DNA from: an uncultured Chromatiaceae bacterium
GTDB taxonomy: Bacteria > Pseudomonadota > Gammaproteobacteria > Enterobacterales > Alteromonadaceae
Direction: 5' to 3'
Length of the DNA: 64,000 nt
Assembly (NCBI GenBank): GCA_937978655.1
Contig: CALJUX010000013.1
Location: forward strand, 30,607-94,606
Both the position numbers and the translations under genes were made by a program. The notes under the pieces were generated by a model that was given only the letters and a program-made list of their open reading frames with translations, ran no database searches and was not told the DNA's origin. Position 1 is the stretch's first letter; every line of letters starts with the position of its first letter. Positions 11,770 through 20,074 of this stretch are shown here, piece by piece.

Positions 11770-12900
11770 TTATTTGGCGTTACGCTGTTGCATCAGTGTG
11801 ATGAAATGGTCAAACAGTTCACTGGCCTCATGCGGGCCCGGGCTTGCTTCCGGGTGGCCCTGGAAGCTGAACGCCGGTTTGTCCGTGCGATGAATGCCCT
11901 GCAACGAACCATCAAACAGTGACTTGTGCGTGGCGCGTAAATTGGCCGGCAGCGTCGCTTCATCTACAGCAAAACCGTGGTTCTGCGCTGTGATCAGCAC
12001 TTTTTTGCTGTCGAGGTTTTGCACCGGGTGGTTACCACCATGGTGACCAAACTTCATCTTCAGCGTTTTTGCCCCACTGGCGAGCGCCAGCAGCTGATGA
12101 CCCAAACAGATGCCAAACACCGGAATGTCGGTTTCGAGGAAAGTTTTAATGGCTTCAATGGCATAAGTACAAGGTGCCGGGTCGCCAGGACCGTTGGACA
12201 GGAAGATACCATCAGGCTTCAGCGCTAACACTTCTGCAGCAGGAGTTTGCGCCGGTACCACGGTTAAGCGGCAGCCACGGTCAACCAACATACGTAAAAT
12301 ATTGCGTTTCACACCAAAATCGTAGGCAACGACATGAAATACCGACTCTGGTGCAGCACGGTGGCCTTCGCCCAGTGCCCAGCTGCCTTCGCTGAAGCTG
12401 TACGGCGCTTTGACCGTGACTTCTTTGGCCAGATCCATGCCAGATAACCCTGGGAAGCTACGGGCCAGTTCCAGTGCTTTGGCTTCGTCGATATCACCGG
12501 CCATCAGGCAGCCGTTCTGCGCGCCTTTTTCCCGCAGGATCCGCGTCAGTTTGCGGGTATCGATGTCGGCAATGCCAATGACGTTGTGATCTTTGAGGTA
12601 TTGACTAAGGGAACGTTGATTGCGGAAACTACTGGCAAGAAGCGGAAGGTCACGAATAATAAGGCCTTTGGCCCAGACTCGGCCGGATTCCTCGTCTTCA
12701 TCATTGGTGCCGGTATTCCCAATGTGTGGATAGGTCAAAGTGACCATTTGTTCTGCATACGAAGGGTCGGTCAGGATTTCCTGATACCCGGTCATTGAAG
12801 TATTAAATACCACTTCACCAACCGACACACCTTCAGCGCCAATGGCTGTACCACGAAATACGGTGCCGTCTTCCAGTACGAGCAGGGCGGACTTAGTCAA
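11770..12900 (-). CDS. carA: Carbamoyl-phosphate synthase small subunit (glutaminase)
   Basis: CarA hydrolyses glutamine and channels ammonia to CarB. The 376-residue protein has the N-terminal CarA-specific domain (MTGYQEILTDPSY, LTYPHIGN) and a class I amidotransferase domain with FGICLGHQ (nucleophile Cys) and a C-terminal HPEASPGPHE (catalytic His/Glu). I place the start at TTG 12900 because GGAGG lies five bases upstream and the protein then begins MTKSALLVLEDG like its homologues. The frame stays open to 12951 but that extension runs through the leader hairpin. The gene is first in carA-carB-greA. Confidence 0.97.
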   Translation of the reverse strand: MTKSALLVLEDGTVFRGTAIGAEGVSVGEVVFNTSMTGYQEILTDPSYAEQMVTLTYPHIGNTGTNDEDEESGRVWAKGLIIRDLPLLASSFRNQRSLSQYLKDHNVIGIADIDTRKLTRILREKGAQNGCLMAGDIDEAKALELARSFPGLSGMDLAKEVTVKAPYSFSEGSWALGEGHRAAPESVFHVVAYDFGVKRNILRMLVDRGCRLTVVPAQTPAAEVLALKPDGIFLSNGPGDPAPCTYAIEAIKTFLETDIPVFGICLGHQLLALASGAKTLKMKFGHHGGNHPVQNLDSKKVLITAQNHGFAVDEATLPANLRATHKSLFDGSLQGIHRTDKPAFSFQGHPEASPGPHEASELFDHFITLMQQRNAK

Positions 12901-12917
12901 GATAACCTCCAAACAGC

Positions 12918-12958
12918 AAAAAACGGGCGTAAAATGCTGCTGTTTTACCACCCGTTTT
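12918..12958 (-). promoter_or_regulatory. Terminator-like hairpin in the carA leader (possible attenuator)
   Basis: On the minus strand a stem of AAAACGGGTGGTAAAA with TTTTACGCCCGTTTT (one bulge, 8-base loop) is followed at once by six T residues. Only seven bases then separate it from the carA GGAGG. An eight-base segment AAACAGCA starting at the 3' edge of the 5' arm and running through the loop is complementary to TGCTGTTT just after the stem, so an alternative helix or pseudoknot beside the ribosome binding site is possible. A candidate -10 (TAGAAT, plus 13003-13008) lies about 45 bases upstream of the stem; the -35 is poor. Confidence 0.6.
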
Positions 12959-13097
12959 GACCCAGAAATTGTGTACTCAGTTCTGCCTAGGCAAACCTGC
13001 TTATTCTAGGCCATTTGCGTTCTTTGGTCTAACTATTTTTTGGATTTTTGCGAAAATAACGGCTTTATCACAAATTTGCGCTTAAAAAGCCGAAAAT

Positions 13098-13907
13098 CTA
13101 TGTTAAGTCAGCCAAACCCAACACTTGTTGCATAGAATAAAGTCCAACCTGTTGATTTTTCAACCACAAGGCAGCACGCAGCGCACCTTGGGCAAAAGTG
13201 TTGCGGCTCGACGCTTTGTGAGTGATTTCCAGGCGTTCACCCAGGTCGGCAAACAGTGCGGTATGGTCGCCGATGATGTCGCCGCCGCGCACTGTAGCAA
13301 AGCCGATAGTCTGTTGGTCACGCTCGCCGGTGATGCCTTCACGGCCATACACCGCGCATTCTTTTAAGTCCCGGCCAATGGCTTTGGCGATACTATTGCC
13401 AATTGCCAAAGCGGTGCCGCTCGGAGAGTCCTTTTTAAAACGATGGTGTGCTTCAATGATTTCGATATCAGCGCTCTGCCCCATCACCCGCGCGGCGGTT
13501 TGCACCAGATGCAGCAGTAAATTCACCCCAACGCTCATATTCGGCGCCCAGACAATCGGAATGTGCCGGCTTGCCGCCTGCACTTCGACGTACTGCGCGT
13601 CAGTCAGGCCCGTCACGCCAATCACCATGGCCTTTTTCGCCGCGACCGCCAGTTTCAGGTGGGCCAGCATCGCTTCCGGCATGGTGAAATCAACCCAGAC
13701 ATCGGCTTTTTCCACCGCAGCGAGGCTGGTTTGTGTCAGCGCCAGCTGCAATTTACCGCAACCCACCAGTTCGCCGGCATCAGTGCCGCTGAGTTCAGAG
13801 CCAACGCGCACAGTGGCGGCAGTCAGGTTTAATTGTTGCTCTTTTGCCACTGTGACTAAAGCGCGGCCCATGCGGCCATTGGCGCCAAAGATACCAATCG
13901 AAGTCAT
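13098..13907 (-). CDS. dapB: 4-hydroxy-tetrahydrodipicolinate reductase
   Basis: DapB reduces hydroxy-tetrahydrodipicolinate with NAD(P)H in the lysine/diaminopimelate pathway. The 269-residue product has the Rossmann motif GIFGANGRMGRAL, the cofactor-contact segment GVTGLT, the substrate-binding and catalytic motif EAHHRFKKDSPSGTA (His-His and Lys), and a C-terminal HKASSRNTFAQGAL motif. dapB upstream of carAB is conserved in gammaproteobacteria, but here an accessory block separates it from dnaJ. Confidence 0.97.
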   Translation of the reverse strand: MTSIGIFGANGRMGRALVTVAKEQQLNLTAATVRVGSELSGTDAGELVGCGKLQLALTQTSLAAVEKADVWVDFTMPEAMLAHLKLAVAAKKAMVIGVTGLTDAQYVEVQAASRHIPIVWAPNMSVGVNLLLHLVQTAARVMGQSADIEIIEAHHRFKKDSPSGTALAIGNSIAKAIGRDLKECAVYGREGITGERDQQTIGFATVRGGDIIGDHTALFADLGERLEITHKASSRNTFAQGALRAALWLKNQQVGLYSMQQVLGLADLT

Positions 13908-14054
13908 TTGTGAATTCCTGTATCGCCAAAATGGCAGTCCAGACCGCCATATTTAAAAAAGTGGCTTATTAAAGCAAAAAATTGCCGGCGGCTCTAATCA
14001 AATTTGCTGACGCTCACGTTTGTGTCATATGTGCTGCCCGTACATCCTGTACAT

Positions 14055-14079
14055 AAAAAAATTGCCCGGAGCAATTTTT
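14055..14079. terminator. A/T-rich hairpin
   Basis: The stem AAAAATTGC / GCAATTTTT with a CCGGA loop is flanked by A and T runs on both sides. It resembles a bidirectional terminator but lies upstream of dapB on the minus strand, behind a stronger terminator at 14130-14154. Confidence 0.5.
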
Positions 14080-14129
14080 AACAACACGAAGCGTTGGCCT
14101 TAAAGGTGAGCGCCACGGATGGCGCGAAT

Positions 14130-14154
14130 AAAAAAACGCACCCCGGAGGGTGCG
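14130..14154 (-). terminator. Terminator of the kinase-nucleotidyltransferase unit
   Basis: On the minus strand CGCACCC-TCCG-GGGTGCG is followed by TTTTTTAT, a classic rho-independent terminator, 75 bases past the stop of the kinase-like gene. Confidence 0.85.
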
Positions 14155-14228
14155 CAAGTCAGACAACAACATGCACTCAGTCGGTGCCTGTGTCTGTTTA
14201 GTTGTAACGAGTCGGCAAAAAGCGCGAT

Positions 14229-15314
14229 TTATTTCAGTAATGGCTGCAACTGGTCTTGTTGCGCCAGTAAATCCAGATACAAACGCAGCTGATTTTCAGC
14301 GCGCTGTAAATTGTGATTCGGCCTGTGCACGGCAAAATAACAATCGCCGTTTAAATGGTCCGCCAAAAAGCGGATGCCGATCATCAGGCACATCACTTTT
14401 GCGCCCAACCACAGGCTTTGCCGCTCGGCCGGTGTGATGATACCGGCCAGACCTTGCAGATAGCCTTGCGCCAAGGCAGTGAAAATCTCCGGCCTGATGC
14501 GTACTGCCGCCGGATTTAACGAATCTTCCGGCTCCGGCGAGCAGCAGGTGCGCACCATATCACCAAAATCAAACAGCCAATAACCCGGCATGCAGGTATC
14601 TAAGTCAATTGCGGCAATACCACGCCCCTGCATATCTGAATACAGCATGTTGTTGATCTTAGTATCGTTGTGGCAAACCCGTCGTGGCAGTTCAGCACAT
14701 ACTGCTTCGAGTTCTGCCACCAGCGTGCGCTGCGACAGGCAATAATTCAGTAAATCCTGACAACCAGTAAGCCGCCCGGCTTTGTTTTGCGCGGCGGCGT
14801 CTTCGAGCTGTTGAAAGCGAAACGCCAGATTATGAAAATCTGCAATAACGGTATGCAGTTCATCGGCCGGAAAGTCGGCCAGTGCTGCGGCAAACTGGCC
14901 AAACGTCAGTGCAGCGGCAAAAGCCTGTTCGGCAGTGTCGACCACTTCGATACTGCGGCCACCGTCAATAAAGGCTAAGCCGCGTAAATCTGCCTGCTCG
15001 CCACTTAAATAACGGCCGTCCTGGCGTGGCTGCTGGCGCAGGATCTGCAGCGGATATTGGCCTTGTGCCTGTTTTTGTTCCAGATGTTGTTCAATCCGCA
15101 GTGCATTGTCGACCAGTTGCTGTGGCGATGGAAAAATTTGCGTATTGATTTGCTGCAGAATGAGCTTTTGCTTTGAATTTTCAATCAGATAAGTCCGATT
15201 GATATGGCCATTGCCAAATAACCGGACTGAAGCGTCCGGCGAAAACTGATAAGCCGCCAGCACATCGGCTGGCAATAACAACGACACCGCAGTAGCGGCT
15301 GATTCAACTGACAT
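14229..15314 (-). CDS. APH-family sugar kinase, probably N-acetylhexosamine 1-kinase-like
   Basis: The 361-residue protein belongs to the aminoglycoside phosphotransferase/choline kinase superfamily. It has an N-terminal lobe with NGHINRTYLIE (nucleotide loop), the catalytic CHNDTKINNMLY motif (the H-N-D-x-x-x-N-N form at about residues 216-227), and the Mg2+-binding AIDLDTCMPGYWLFDFGD motif. The HNDTKxNN and IDLDTxMPG pair resembles N-acetylhexosamine 1-kinases of the NahK type rather than antibiotic kinases. Next to a nucleotidyltransferase gene this fits a free sugar -> sugar-1-phosphate -> NDP-sugar salvage route; substrate and nucleotide are inference. AGGTAAG precedes the ATG by seven bases. 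Confidence 0.75.
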   Translation of the reverse strand: MSVESAATAVSLLLPADVLAAYQFSPDASVRLFGNGHINRTYLIENSKQKLILQQINTQIFPSPQQLVDNALRIEQHLEQKQAQGQYPLQILRQQPRQDGRYLSGEQADLRGLAFIDGGRSIEVVDTAEQAFAAALTFGQFAAALADFPADELHTVIADFHNLAFRFQQLEDAAAQNKAGRLTGCQDLLNYCLSQRTLVAELEAVCAELPRRVCHNDTKINNMLYSDMQGRGIAAIDLDTCMPGYWLFDFGDMVRTCCSPEPEDSLNPAAVRIRPEIFTALAQGYLQGLAGIITPAERQSLWLGAKVMCLMIGIRFLADHLNGDCYFAVHRPNHNLQRAENQLRLYLDLLAQQDQLQPLLK

Positions 15315-15372
15315 AGAACTTACCTGATTGACGGCTCACACGGCGTTTGAGCAAGCCGGCTATTGTGCTTGA

Positions 15373-16239
15373 TTAGATTTTATTGTCAAAAAAACTGCCG
15401 AGGGCAGCCAAATCGGCCGGATAAGTGATACCCCGCCAGGCCTCTGCCGAGACTTTCACCCAAAGTTGTTGGCCTTGCTGTAGCGCCTGGTCCACGGCAA
15501 AAGGCAAATAAGATTCGGCTTTTTCGCCGGGGCCGCTCTGAAAAAACTGCTGCAACTGTGTTTCGAGCCGCGCCAGCAGGTTTGGGGTAAAACCCCAGAT
15601 ATTCATCGACACCAATTGCTGGCCGGACAATGGCCGGCGCACACCTTGTGGATCTAACCCACTCAGCACGCCATCAGTGCTGGCATGGATCTCAGTCCAC
15701 TCCGCGACCTTTAACAACATAGCATTCTCTACCTGACAACAACCGCGGTTCACCCCGCCATGCTCGGATAAGGTCAGTGCCAGCGGGTAGGCCACCATCG
15801 CCCAGCTGTTGCCAGATGTCGAAAAATGTTGCACCAACTGTTGCATCGCATCGGCACCGTAATAATCATCAGCGTTGATGACAATAAAAGGCTGCGACAG
15901 CTGCTGACGCGCCGCCCACACCGCATGGGCCGTGCCCCAGGGTTTGGTTCTGATCGCGGTTGGCAAAACGCAACCCGGCGGGATGTCGTCGAGTTGCTGC
16001 ACTACCAAATCAACGCGCAAATCAGCCGGTAAGGTAGGCAACACCTGTTCGGTAAATAAGGTCTGTAAATTCTGCCGGATCACCAGCACCAGATGACGGA
16101 CACCGGCCTGATAAGCGTCCATCACGCTGAAATATAACAAAGGCCGCCCTGTGTGCCCGACCGTGGCAAGCTGTTTGTCACCACCAAAGCGACTGCCCAT
16201 GCCACCTGCCAGAACTAAAAGCGAAACTGTTGCCGTCAT
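15373..16239 (-). CDS. NTP-transferase-domain sugar-1-phosphate nucleotidyltransferase
   Basis: The 288-residue product has the nucleotidyltransferase core: LVLAGGMGSRFGGDKQL (nucleotide loop with conserved Gly, Arg and Lys), a TAHAVWAA segment, and NADDYYGADAM (Mg2+-binding Asp pair). The middle and C-terminal parts contain the sugar-binding region (ENAMLLKVAEWTEI, SMNIWGFTP). It lacks the C-terminal left-handed helix of GlmU, so it is a stand-alone pyrophosphorylase. It is transcribed 58 bases upstream of the kinase-like gene, probably as one unit. The sugar and nucleotide are unknown; UTP and a hexosamine-1-phosphate are reasonable guesses. Confidence 0.8.
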   Translation of the reverse strand: MTATVSLLVLAGGMGSRFGGDKQLATVGHTGRPLLYFSVMDAYQAGVRHLVLVIRQNLQTLFTEQVLPTLPADLRVDLVVQQLDDIPPGCVLPTAIRTKPWGTAHAVWAARQQLSQPFIVINADDYYGADAMQQLVQHFSTSGNSWAMVAYPLALTLSEHGGVNRGCCQVENAMLLKVAEWTEIHASTDGVLSGLDPQGVRRPLSGQQLVSMNIWGFTPNLLARLETQLQQFFQSGPGEKAESYLPFAVDQALQQGQQLWVKVSAEAWRGITYPADLAALGSFFDNKI

Positions 16240-16271
16240 GCTTTGTTCCCTCCTGCCGGCTTTGATACAAC

Positions 16272-16292
16272 AACGCCGGCGAAGCCGGCGTT
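16272..16292. terminator. GC-rich hairpin after the alcohol dehydrogenase gene
   Basis: A 9-bp stem AACGCCGGC / GCCGGCGTT with a GAA loop lies between the Fe-alcohol dehydrogenase stop and the nucleotidyltransferase start. The following T-run is weak, so termination may be partial. Confidence 0.5.
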
Positions 16293-16366
16293 TGTTCAGA
16301 TATAACCACTACTGTACCAGAAAGCACCCCGTGCAGTCGCCAGACCAGCGCATGCAACACTTGCGA

Positions 16367-17521
16367 TCACAGCGCCCGCTGCAGAATTTGCGCAACCACG
16401 TCCGGCGTAATATCGCCGTGCTCGCCTAACCGCTCTGCTTTTAACTCGGTCAGTTTCGCCACAACAGCCGTTTTGGCATCGGCATTGATACCATAATCGG
16501 CCAACCGCGTCGGCACGCCCATTTGCTCAAAGAAAGCCCGGGTATGGCTGATGGTTTCGTCAATCAAACGCTCTTCATCCTGATGTTGCAGGTTAAACAC
16601 GCGGCGGCCGTACTGTAATAACTTCTCGCGCTTTTGCTCGCGCTGCTGTTGCATCACAGCTGGCAGTACTATGGCCAAAGTCTGGGCGTGGTCCAGACCA
16701 TACAAAGCGGTCAGTTGGTGGCCAATCATATGCGTCGACCAGTCCTGTGGCACACCCACGCCAATCAGGCCATTCAGCGCCATCGTCGCCGTCCACATCA
16801 GATTGGCGCGGATATTGTAGTCCTGTGGTGCTGCAATGGCTTTAGGGCCAAACTCCAGCAACGTCAGTAACAATCCTTCAGCAAAACGGTCCTGTACCGC
16901 AGCGCCGACCGGATAAGTCAGATACTGTTCCATCACGTGGATATAAGCATCAACCACGCCGTTCGCCAGTTGTTTGGCCGGCAGCGAATAAGTCACAGTC
17001 GGGTCCAATACGGCAAATTGCGGATAGACCAGCGGGCTGCCAAAAGATAATTTTTGCTGTGTGGCCTGTTTTGTGATGACGGCAAAACCGTTACTTTCAG
17101 AGCCGGTGGCCGGCAATGTCAGTACACAGCCTAATGCCACTGCCGCTTTTAACTTCACCTGCTTACTCAGAATGTCCCAACCTTCACCGTCGTAACGCGC
17201 TGCCGCAGCTATATATTTTGTGCCGTCAACCACACTGCCGCCGCCAACCGCCAGCAGGAAATCGATTTGCTCGGCATGTACCAACGCCACTGCTTTGCTC
17301 AGGGTTTCATAACTTGGATTCGGCTCAATACCGCCAAATTCAAATACCGTGAAATCCTTCAGCGCCGTTTTCACTTGGTCATACACACCGTTGTGTTTGA
17401 TCGAGCCGCCGCCATAGGTCATTAACACCCGGGCACCGGCAGGGACCAGCTGGCGCAGTTGGTTGATTTGGCCTTCGCCAAACACAATACGGGTCGGATT
17501 CTGGAAGGTAAAATTCAGCAT
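16367..17521 (-). CDS. YqhD-type iron-dependent alcohol/aldehyde dehydrogenase
   Basis: The 384-residue protein is a group III (Fe-ADH) dehydrogenase. It shows FxNPTRIVFGEG at the N-terminus, YGGGSIKHNGVYD, the NADP-binding VGGGSVVDGTKYIA, TLPATGSESN, and metal ligands in DAYIHVMEQY and in THMIGHQL...GLDHAQTLAIVLP. The motifs match E. coli YqhD, an NADPH-dependent reductase of short aldehydes, so a detoxification role is likely. I prefer the ATG at 17521 because GGAG lies six bases upstream; a TTG five codons earlier lacks this. It is divergent from the NhaC-like gene. Confidence 0.9.
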   Translation of the reverse strand: MLNFTFQNPTRIVFGEGQINQLRQLVPAGARVLMTYGGGSIKHNGVYDQVKTALKDFTVFEFGGIEPNPSYETLSKAVALVHAEQIDFLLAVGGGSVVDGTKYIAAAARYDGEGWDILSKQVKLKAAVALGCVLTLPATGSESNGFAVITKQATQQKLSFGSPLVYPQFAVLDPTVTYSLPAKQLANGVVDAYIHVMEQYLTYPVGAAVQDRFAEGLLLTLLEFGPKAIAAPQDYNIRANLMWTATMALNGLIGVGVPQDWSTHMIGHQLTALYGLDHAQTLAIVLPAVMQQQREQKREKLLQYGRRVFNLQHQDEERLIDETISHTRAFFEQMGVPTRLADYGINADAKTAVVAKLTELKAERLGEHGDITPDVVAQILQRAL

Positions 17522-17746
17522 AACGGGCTCCGGCAATGGTGGGACAAGGTGGAAAACTTTAGATCACTCAGACAGATATGGTCGCGATGTGACGCATTTC
17601 AAGGGAAAAGATTCGGCATTTGCGGCAAATTGCGGTAAAACATCGTTATAAGCAAGTCCTAATTCATATTGACAGGCCTTCTGGACGTCCTTATATTCCG
17701 CAAAATTATTAAAAACATAAAAGTAATTAAATTAACCAAGATTGCT

Positions 17747-17767
17747 CCGGTGTCAGCTTGACACCGG
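17747..17767 (+). promoter_or_regulatory. Perfect inverted repeat before the NhaC-like gene
   Basis: CCGGTGTCA-GCT-TGACACCGG has 9-bp arms and ends 21 bases before the start codon of the antiporter gene. No T-run follows, so it is not a terminator. It may be an operator or a 5' leader structure of the antiporter mRNA. Confidence 0.5.
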
Positions 17768-17788
17768 TATTTGATACCGAGGTTTAGC

Positions 17789-19099
17789 ATGTCCGGATCT
17801 GTCATCGGCGCCAAACGGTCTTTATTGCCGTTGTTGCTGTTTGTTTCGTTATTTTTAGGCACTGGCCTCTACCTGCAAAGTCAGGGCGTGGCTTATGCGT
17901 TTTACCAGTTGCCGGGGCCTGTGGCGATACTGCCGGCTCTCGTGCTGGCCGTGTGGTTACACCGCGCACCGTTGACAGAATCTGTTGATTTACTAGTCAA
18001 AGGCGCCGGTAATAGCAACATCATCACGATGTGCATCATCTACTTACTGGCTGGCGCTTTTGCCACTGTCGCTCAGGCAACCGGTGGTGTGGATGCAGTG
18101 GTCAATGCCGGTTTAAGCCTGGTGCCTGCCAGCTTTATTCTGCCGGGTTTGTTTGTGATTTCCGCCGTCGTCGCCACCGCCATGGGCACTTCGATGGGGA
18201 CTATTGGTGCTTTGGCGCCGATTGCCGTGGGGTTGTCGCAACAAGCGCAGATTGAACCTGCGTTGATGGCGGGCGCGCTTCTGAGCGGTGCGATGTTTGG
18301 CGATAATTTATCAATAATCTCCGATACAACGATTGCGTCGACCCGCACTCAGGGGGCGGAAATGAAAGATAAATTTCGCGAAAACCTGAAAATTGCCACA
18401 CCAGCGGCCATGTTGACGATGTTGTTATTTGCCGGACTTGCAACAACAGACCAAGTGATTGAAGCCAAAGCTTTTAGCTGGAGTGGCGTGTTGCCTTATG
18501 CAGCGATATTAGTTTTAGCGATCGCTGGCATGAACGTCTTTGCGGTGCTGTTACTCGGCATCGTGCTGGCGGCGCTGCAAGGTGTGTTATTTGCCGATTA
18601 TGCCGTGGCGAACCTTGGCAAAGATATTTTTAAAGGCTTTGGCAGTATGCAGGAGATTTTCCTGTTGTCGATGTTTGTCGGGGCTTTGGGCGAATTTGTC
18701 AAAGCGCAGGGCGGCCTCGCCTGGATCGCCAATTTGATAGATGGCTTGGCAAAACAGCTGCGTCTGGCTGGCAATAAAGCCCAGCAACTCGCAATCGCTG
18801 CACTGGTATTCATCAGTAACCTTTGTATTGCCAACAATACAGTGGCGATTGTACTGACCGCGGATGTCAGCCGCGATTTGGCTGAGCATCACGACATCAG
18901 CCCAAGACGCAGCGCCAGCTTACTGGATATCTTCTCCTGTATCAGTCAGGGATTAGTACCTTATGGTGCTCAGGCACTGTTATTGGGCGCAAGCTTCAGC
19001 TTGTCACCCTGGGATGTAGTCACGCAAAGTTACTACTGCCTGATCCTGCTGGTCGTCGCCCTCGGCGTGATCCTGCTGCGGCCGGCACGTGGCCATTAA
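17789..19099 (+). CDS. NhaC-family Na+/H+ antiporter-like membrane protein
   Basis: The 436-residue polytopic inner-membrane protein has about eleven predicted hydrophobic helices. The family signature is clear: AMGTSMGTIGALAPIAVGL, then GAMFGDNLSIISDTTIASTRTQG and MKDKFRENL, close to NhaC family proteins that exchange Na+ for H+ or carry carboxylates. The start at 17789 is supported by GAGG six bases upstream. It stands alone, divergent from the dehydrogenase and followed by a strong terminator. The transported ion or substrate cannot be told from sequence. Confidence 0.85.
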   Translation: MSGSVIGAKRSLLPLLLFVSLFLGTGLYLQSQGVAYAFYQLPGPVAILPALVLAVWLHRAPLTESVDLLVKGAGNSNIITMCIIYLLAGAFATVAQATGGVDAVVNAGLSLVPASFILPGLFVISAVVATAMGTSMGTIGALAPIAVGLSQQAQIEPALMAGALLSGAMFGDNLSIISDTTIASTRTQGAEMKDKFRENLKIATPAAMLTMLLFAGLATTDQVIEAKAFSWSGVLPYAAILVLAIAGMNVFAVLLLGIVLAALQGVLFADYAVANLGKDIFKGFGSMQEIFLLSMFVGALGEFVKAQGGLAWIANLIDGLAKQLRLAGNKAQQLAIAALVFISNLCIANNTVAIVLTADVSRDLAEHHDISPRRSASLLDIFSCISQGLVPYGAQALLLGASFSLSPWDVVTQSYYCLILLVVALGVILLRPARGH

Positions 19100-19118
19100 A
19101 AACGTCATGCTGTGCAAA

Positions 19119-19148
19119 CCAAAAATCCCGCACCTGCGGGATTTTTGG
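19119..19148. terminator. Bidirectional terminator between antiporter and M48 genes
   Basis: A 14-bp stem CCAAAAATCCCGCA / TGCGGGATTTTTGG with a CC loop lies between two convergent genes and carries T-runs in both orientations. Confidence 0.85.
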
Positions 19149-19181
19149 TTTTGCGCTTTGTCGCGGCCTATACGCCAAAAG

Positions 19182-19988
19182 TTATTTATTGCAGGCTGGT
19201 AAACCACCACTGGCTTTCCGCTGCTGATATTCCGCATCTGCCTTGGGCATATTCTTTTGCAACGCTTTGATGCGATTTTCCGGTACCGGGTGGCTGGATA
19301 AAATCTGTGGCGTGCCGCCACTCCCCTGCTTCGCCATGTTTTGCCACAGCTTGACCGATTCCTCCGGTTTAAAACCGGCTTTTGCCATCAGTTCCAGACC
19401 AATTAAATCAGCTTCCGATTCATGTACCCGGCTAAACGGCAAAATCACGCCCACTTGCGCGCCGAGACCAAAAGCGGTCGATAATTCAGTTTTAAAGCGG
19501 GTATCCATTGCACTTAATGCGACATCCGCCACACCCAGTGTGGTCTGGACTGCCTGGTTGCTGGACAAACGCTCGTTGGAATGGCCGGCCATCACGTGGG
19601 CAATCTCATGGCCAATCACCGCCGCCAGCTGATGCTGATTCTCGGCAACCAGTAATAAACCGGTGTAAACGCCAATCTTGCCACCGGGCAATGCAAAAGC
19701 ATTGACCTGATCGCTGTCAAACACCACGATTTCCCACGGATTTTGCTGATACTTGGCCGGGGTGACGCTCAACACTTGTTTTGCCACACACTGCACATAC
19801 TGATTGGTTTTTTTGTCTTTACTGACCGCCGTTTTAGCTTTCAGATCTTCAAAAGTCTGAATGCCCATCTTATTGACCTGGGTTTGATCAAATAACATCA
19901 GTTGCGGCCGGCCAGTCGGTGACTCGGCACAGGCAGTTAAACCCAAAGCACATAACAACGCGGTGCAGAGCATGGTTGGTTTTTTCAT
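19182..19988 (-). CDS. M48-family zinc metalloprotease lipoprotein (LoiP/YggG-like)
   Basis: The 268-residue product has a lipoprotein signal peptide (MKKPTMLCTALLCALGLTAC, Cys20), so it is likely anchored in the outer membrane facing the periplasm. The M48 core has HEIAH at 127-131 and the third ligand in HESEAD, followed by a C-terminal SSHPVPENRIKAL motif. It resembles E. coli LoiP, which helps outer-membrane quality control. The start at 19988 has AGGA upstream; the longer frame adds residues before the signal peptide. It follows dnaJ behind a terminator. Confidence 0.9.
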   Translation of the reverse strand: MKKPTMLCTALLCALGLTACAESPTGRPQLMLFDQTQVNKMGIQTFEDLKAKTAVSKDKKTNQYVQCVAKQVLSVTPAKYQQNPWEIVVFDSDQVNAFALPGGKIGVYTGLLLVAENQHQLAAVIGHEIAHVMAGHSNERLSSNQAVQTTLGVADVALSAMDTRFKTELSTAFGLGAQVGVILPFSRVHESEADLIGLELMAKAGFKPEESVKLWQNMAKQGSGGTPQILSSHPVPENRIKALQKNMPKADAEYQQRKASGGLPACNK

Positions 19989-20029
19989 CAGAAATCCTGT
20001 TCGTAAAAAAACTTTAAAATTACAGCCTG

Positions 20030-20060
20030 ACAAAACAACACCGCCAGCAAAGCTGGCGGT
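20030..20060 (-). terminator. Terminator after dnaJ
   Basis: On the minus strand ACCGCCAGC-TTT-GCTGGCGGT is followed by GTTGTTTTG, 15 bases past the dnaJ stop. Confidence 0.7.
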
Positions 20061-20074
20061 ATCAGACACACAGA

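Larger units (their letters stand above)
13908..14228. other. Intergenic region dapB - sugar kinase gene
   Basis: About 320 bases with no supported gene. It holds two hairpins listed separately and presumably the dapB promoter, for which I see no convincing consensus. Positions 14042-14061 carry a CATCCTGTACATAAAAAAA string that recurs, with one change, near 24233-24250 next to another terminator. Confidence 0.6.

Noticed and set aside
12901..12951. Longer CarA N-terminus
   Set aside because: The extension would translate the leader hairpin; homologues and GGAGG support the TTG at 12900.
14229..15314. Antibiotic (aminoglycoside) resistance kinase
   Set aside because: It shares only the superfamily fold; the catalytic motifs are of sugar-kinase type and there is no mobile-element context.
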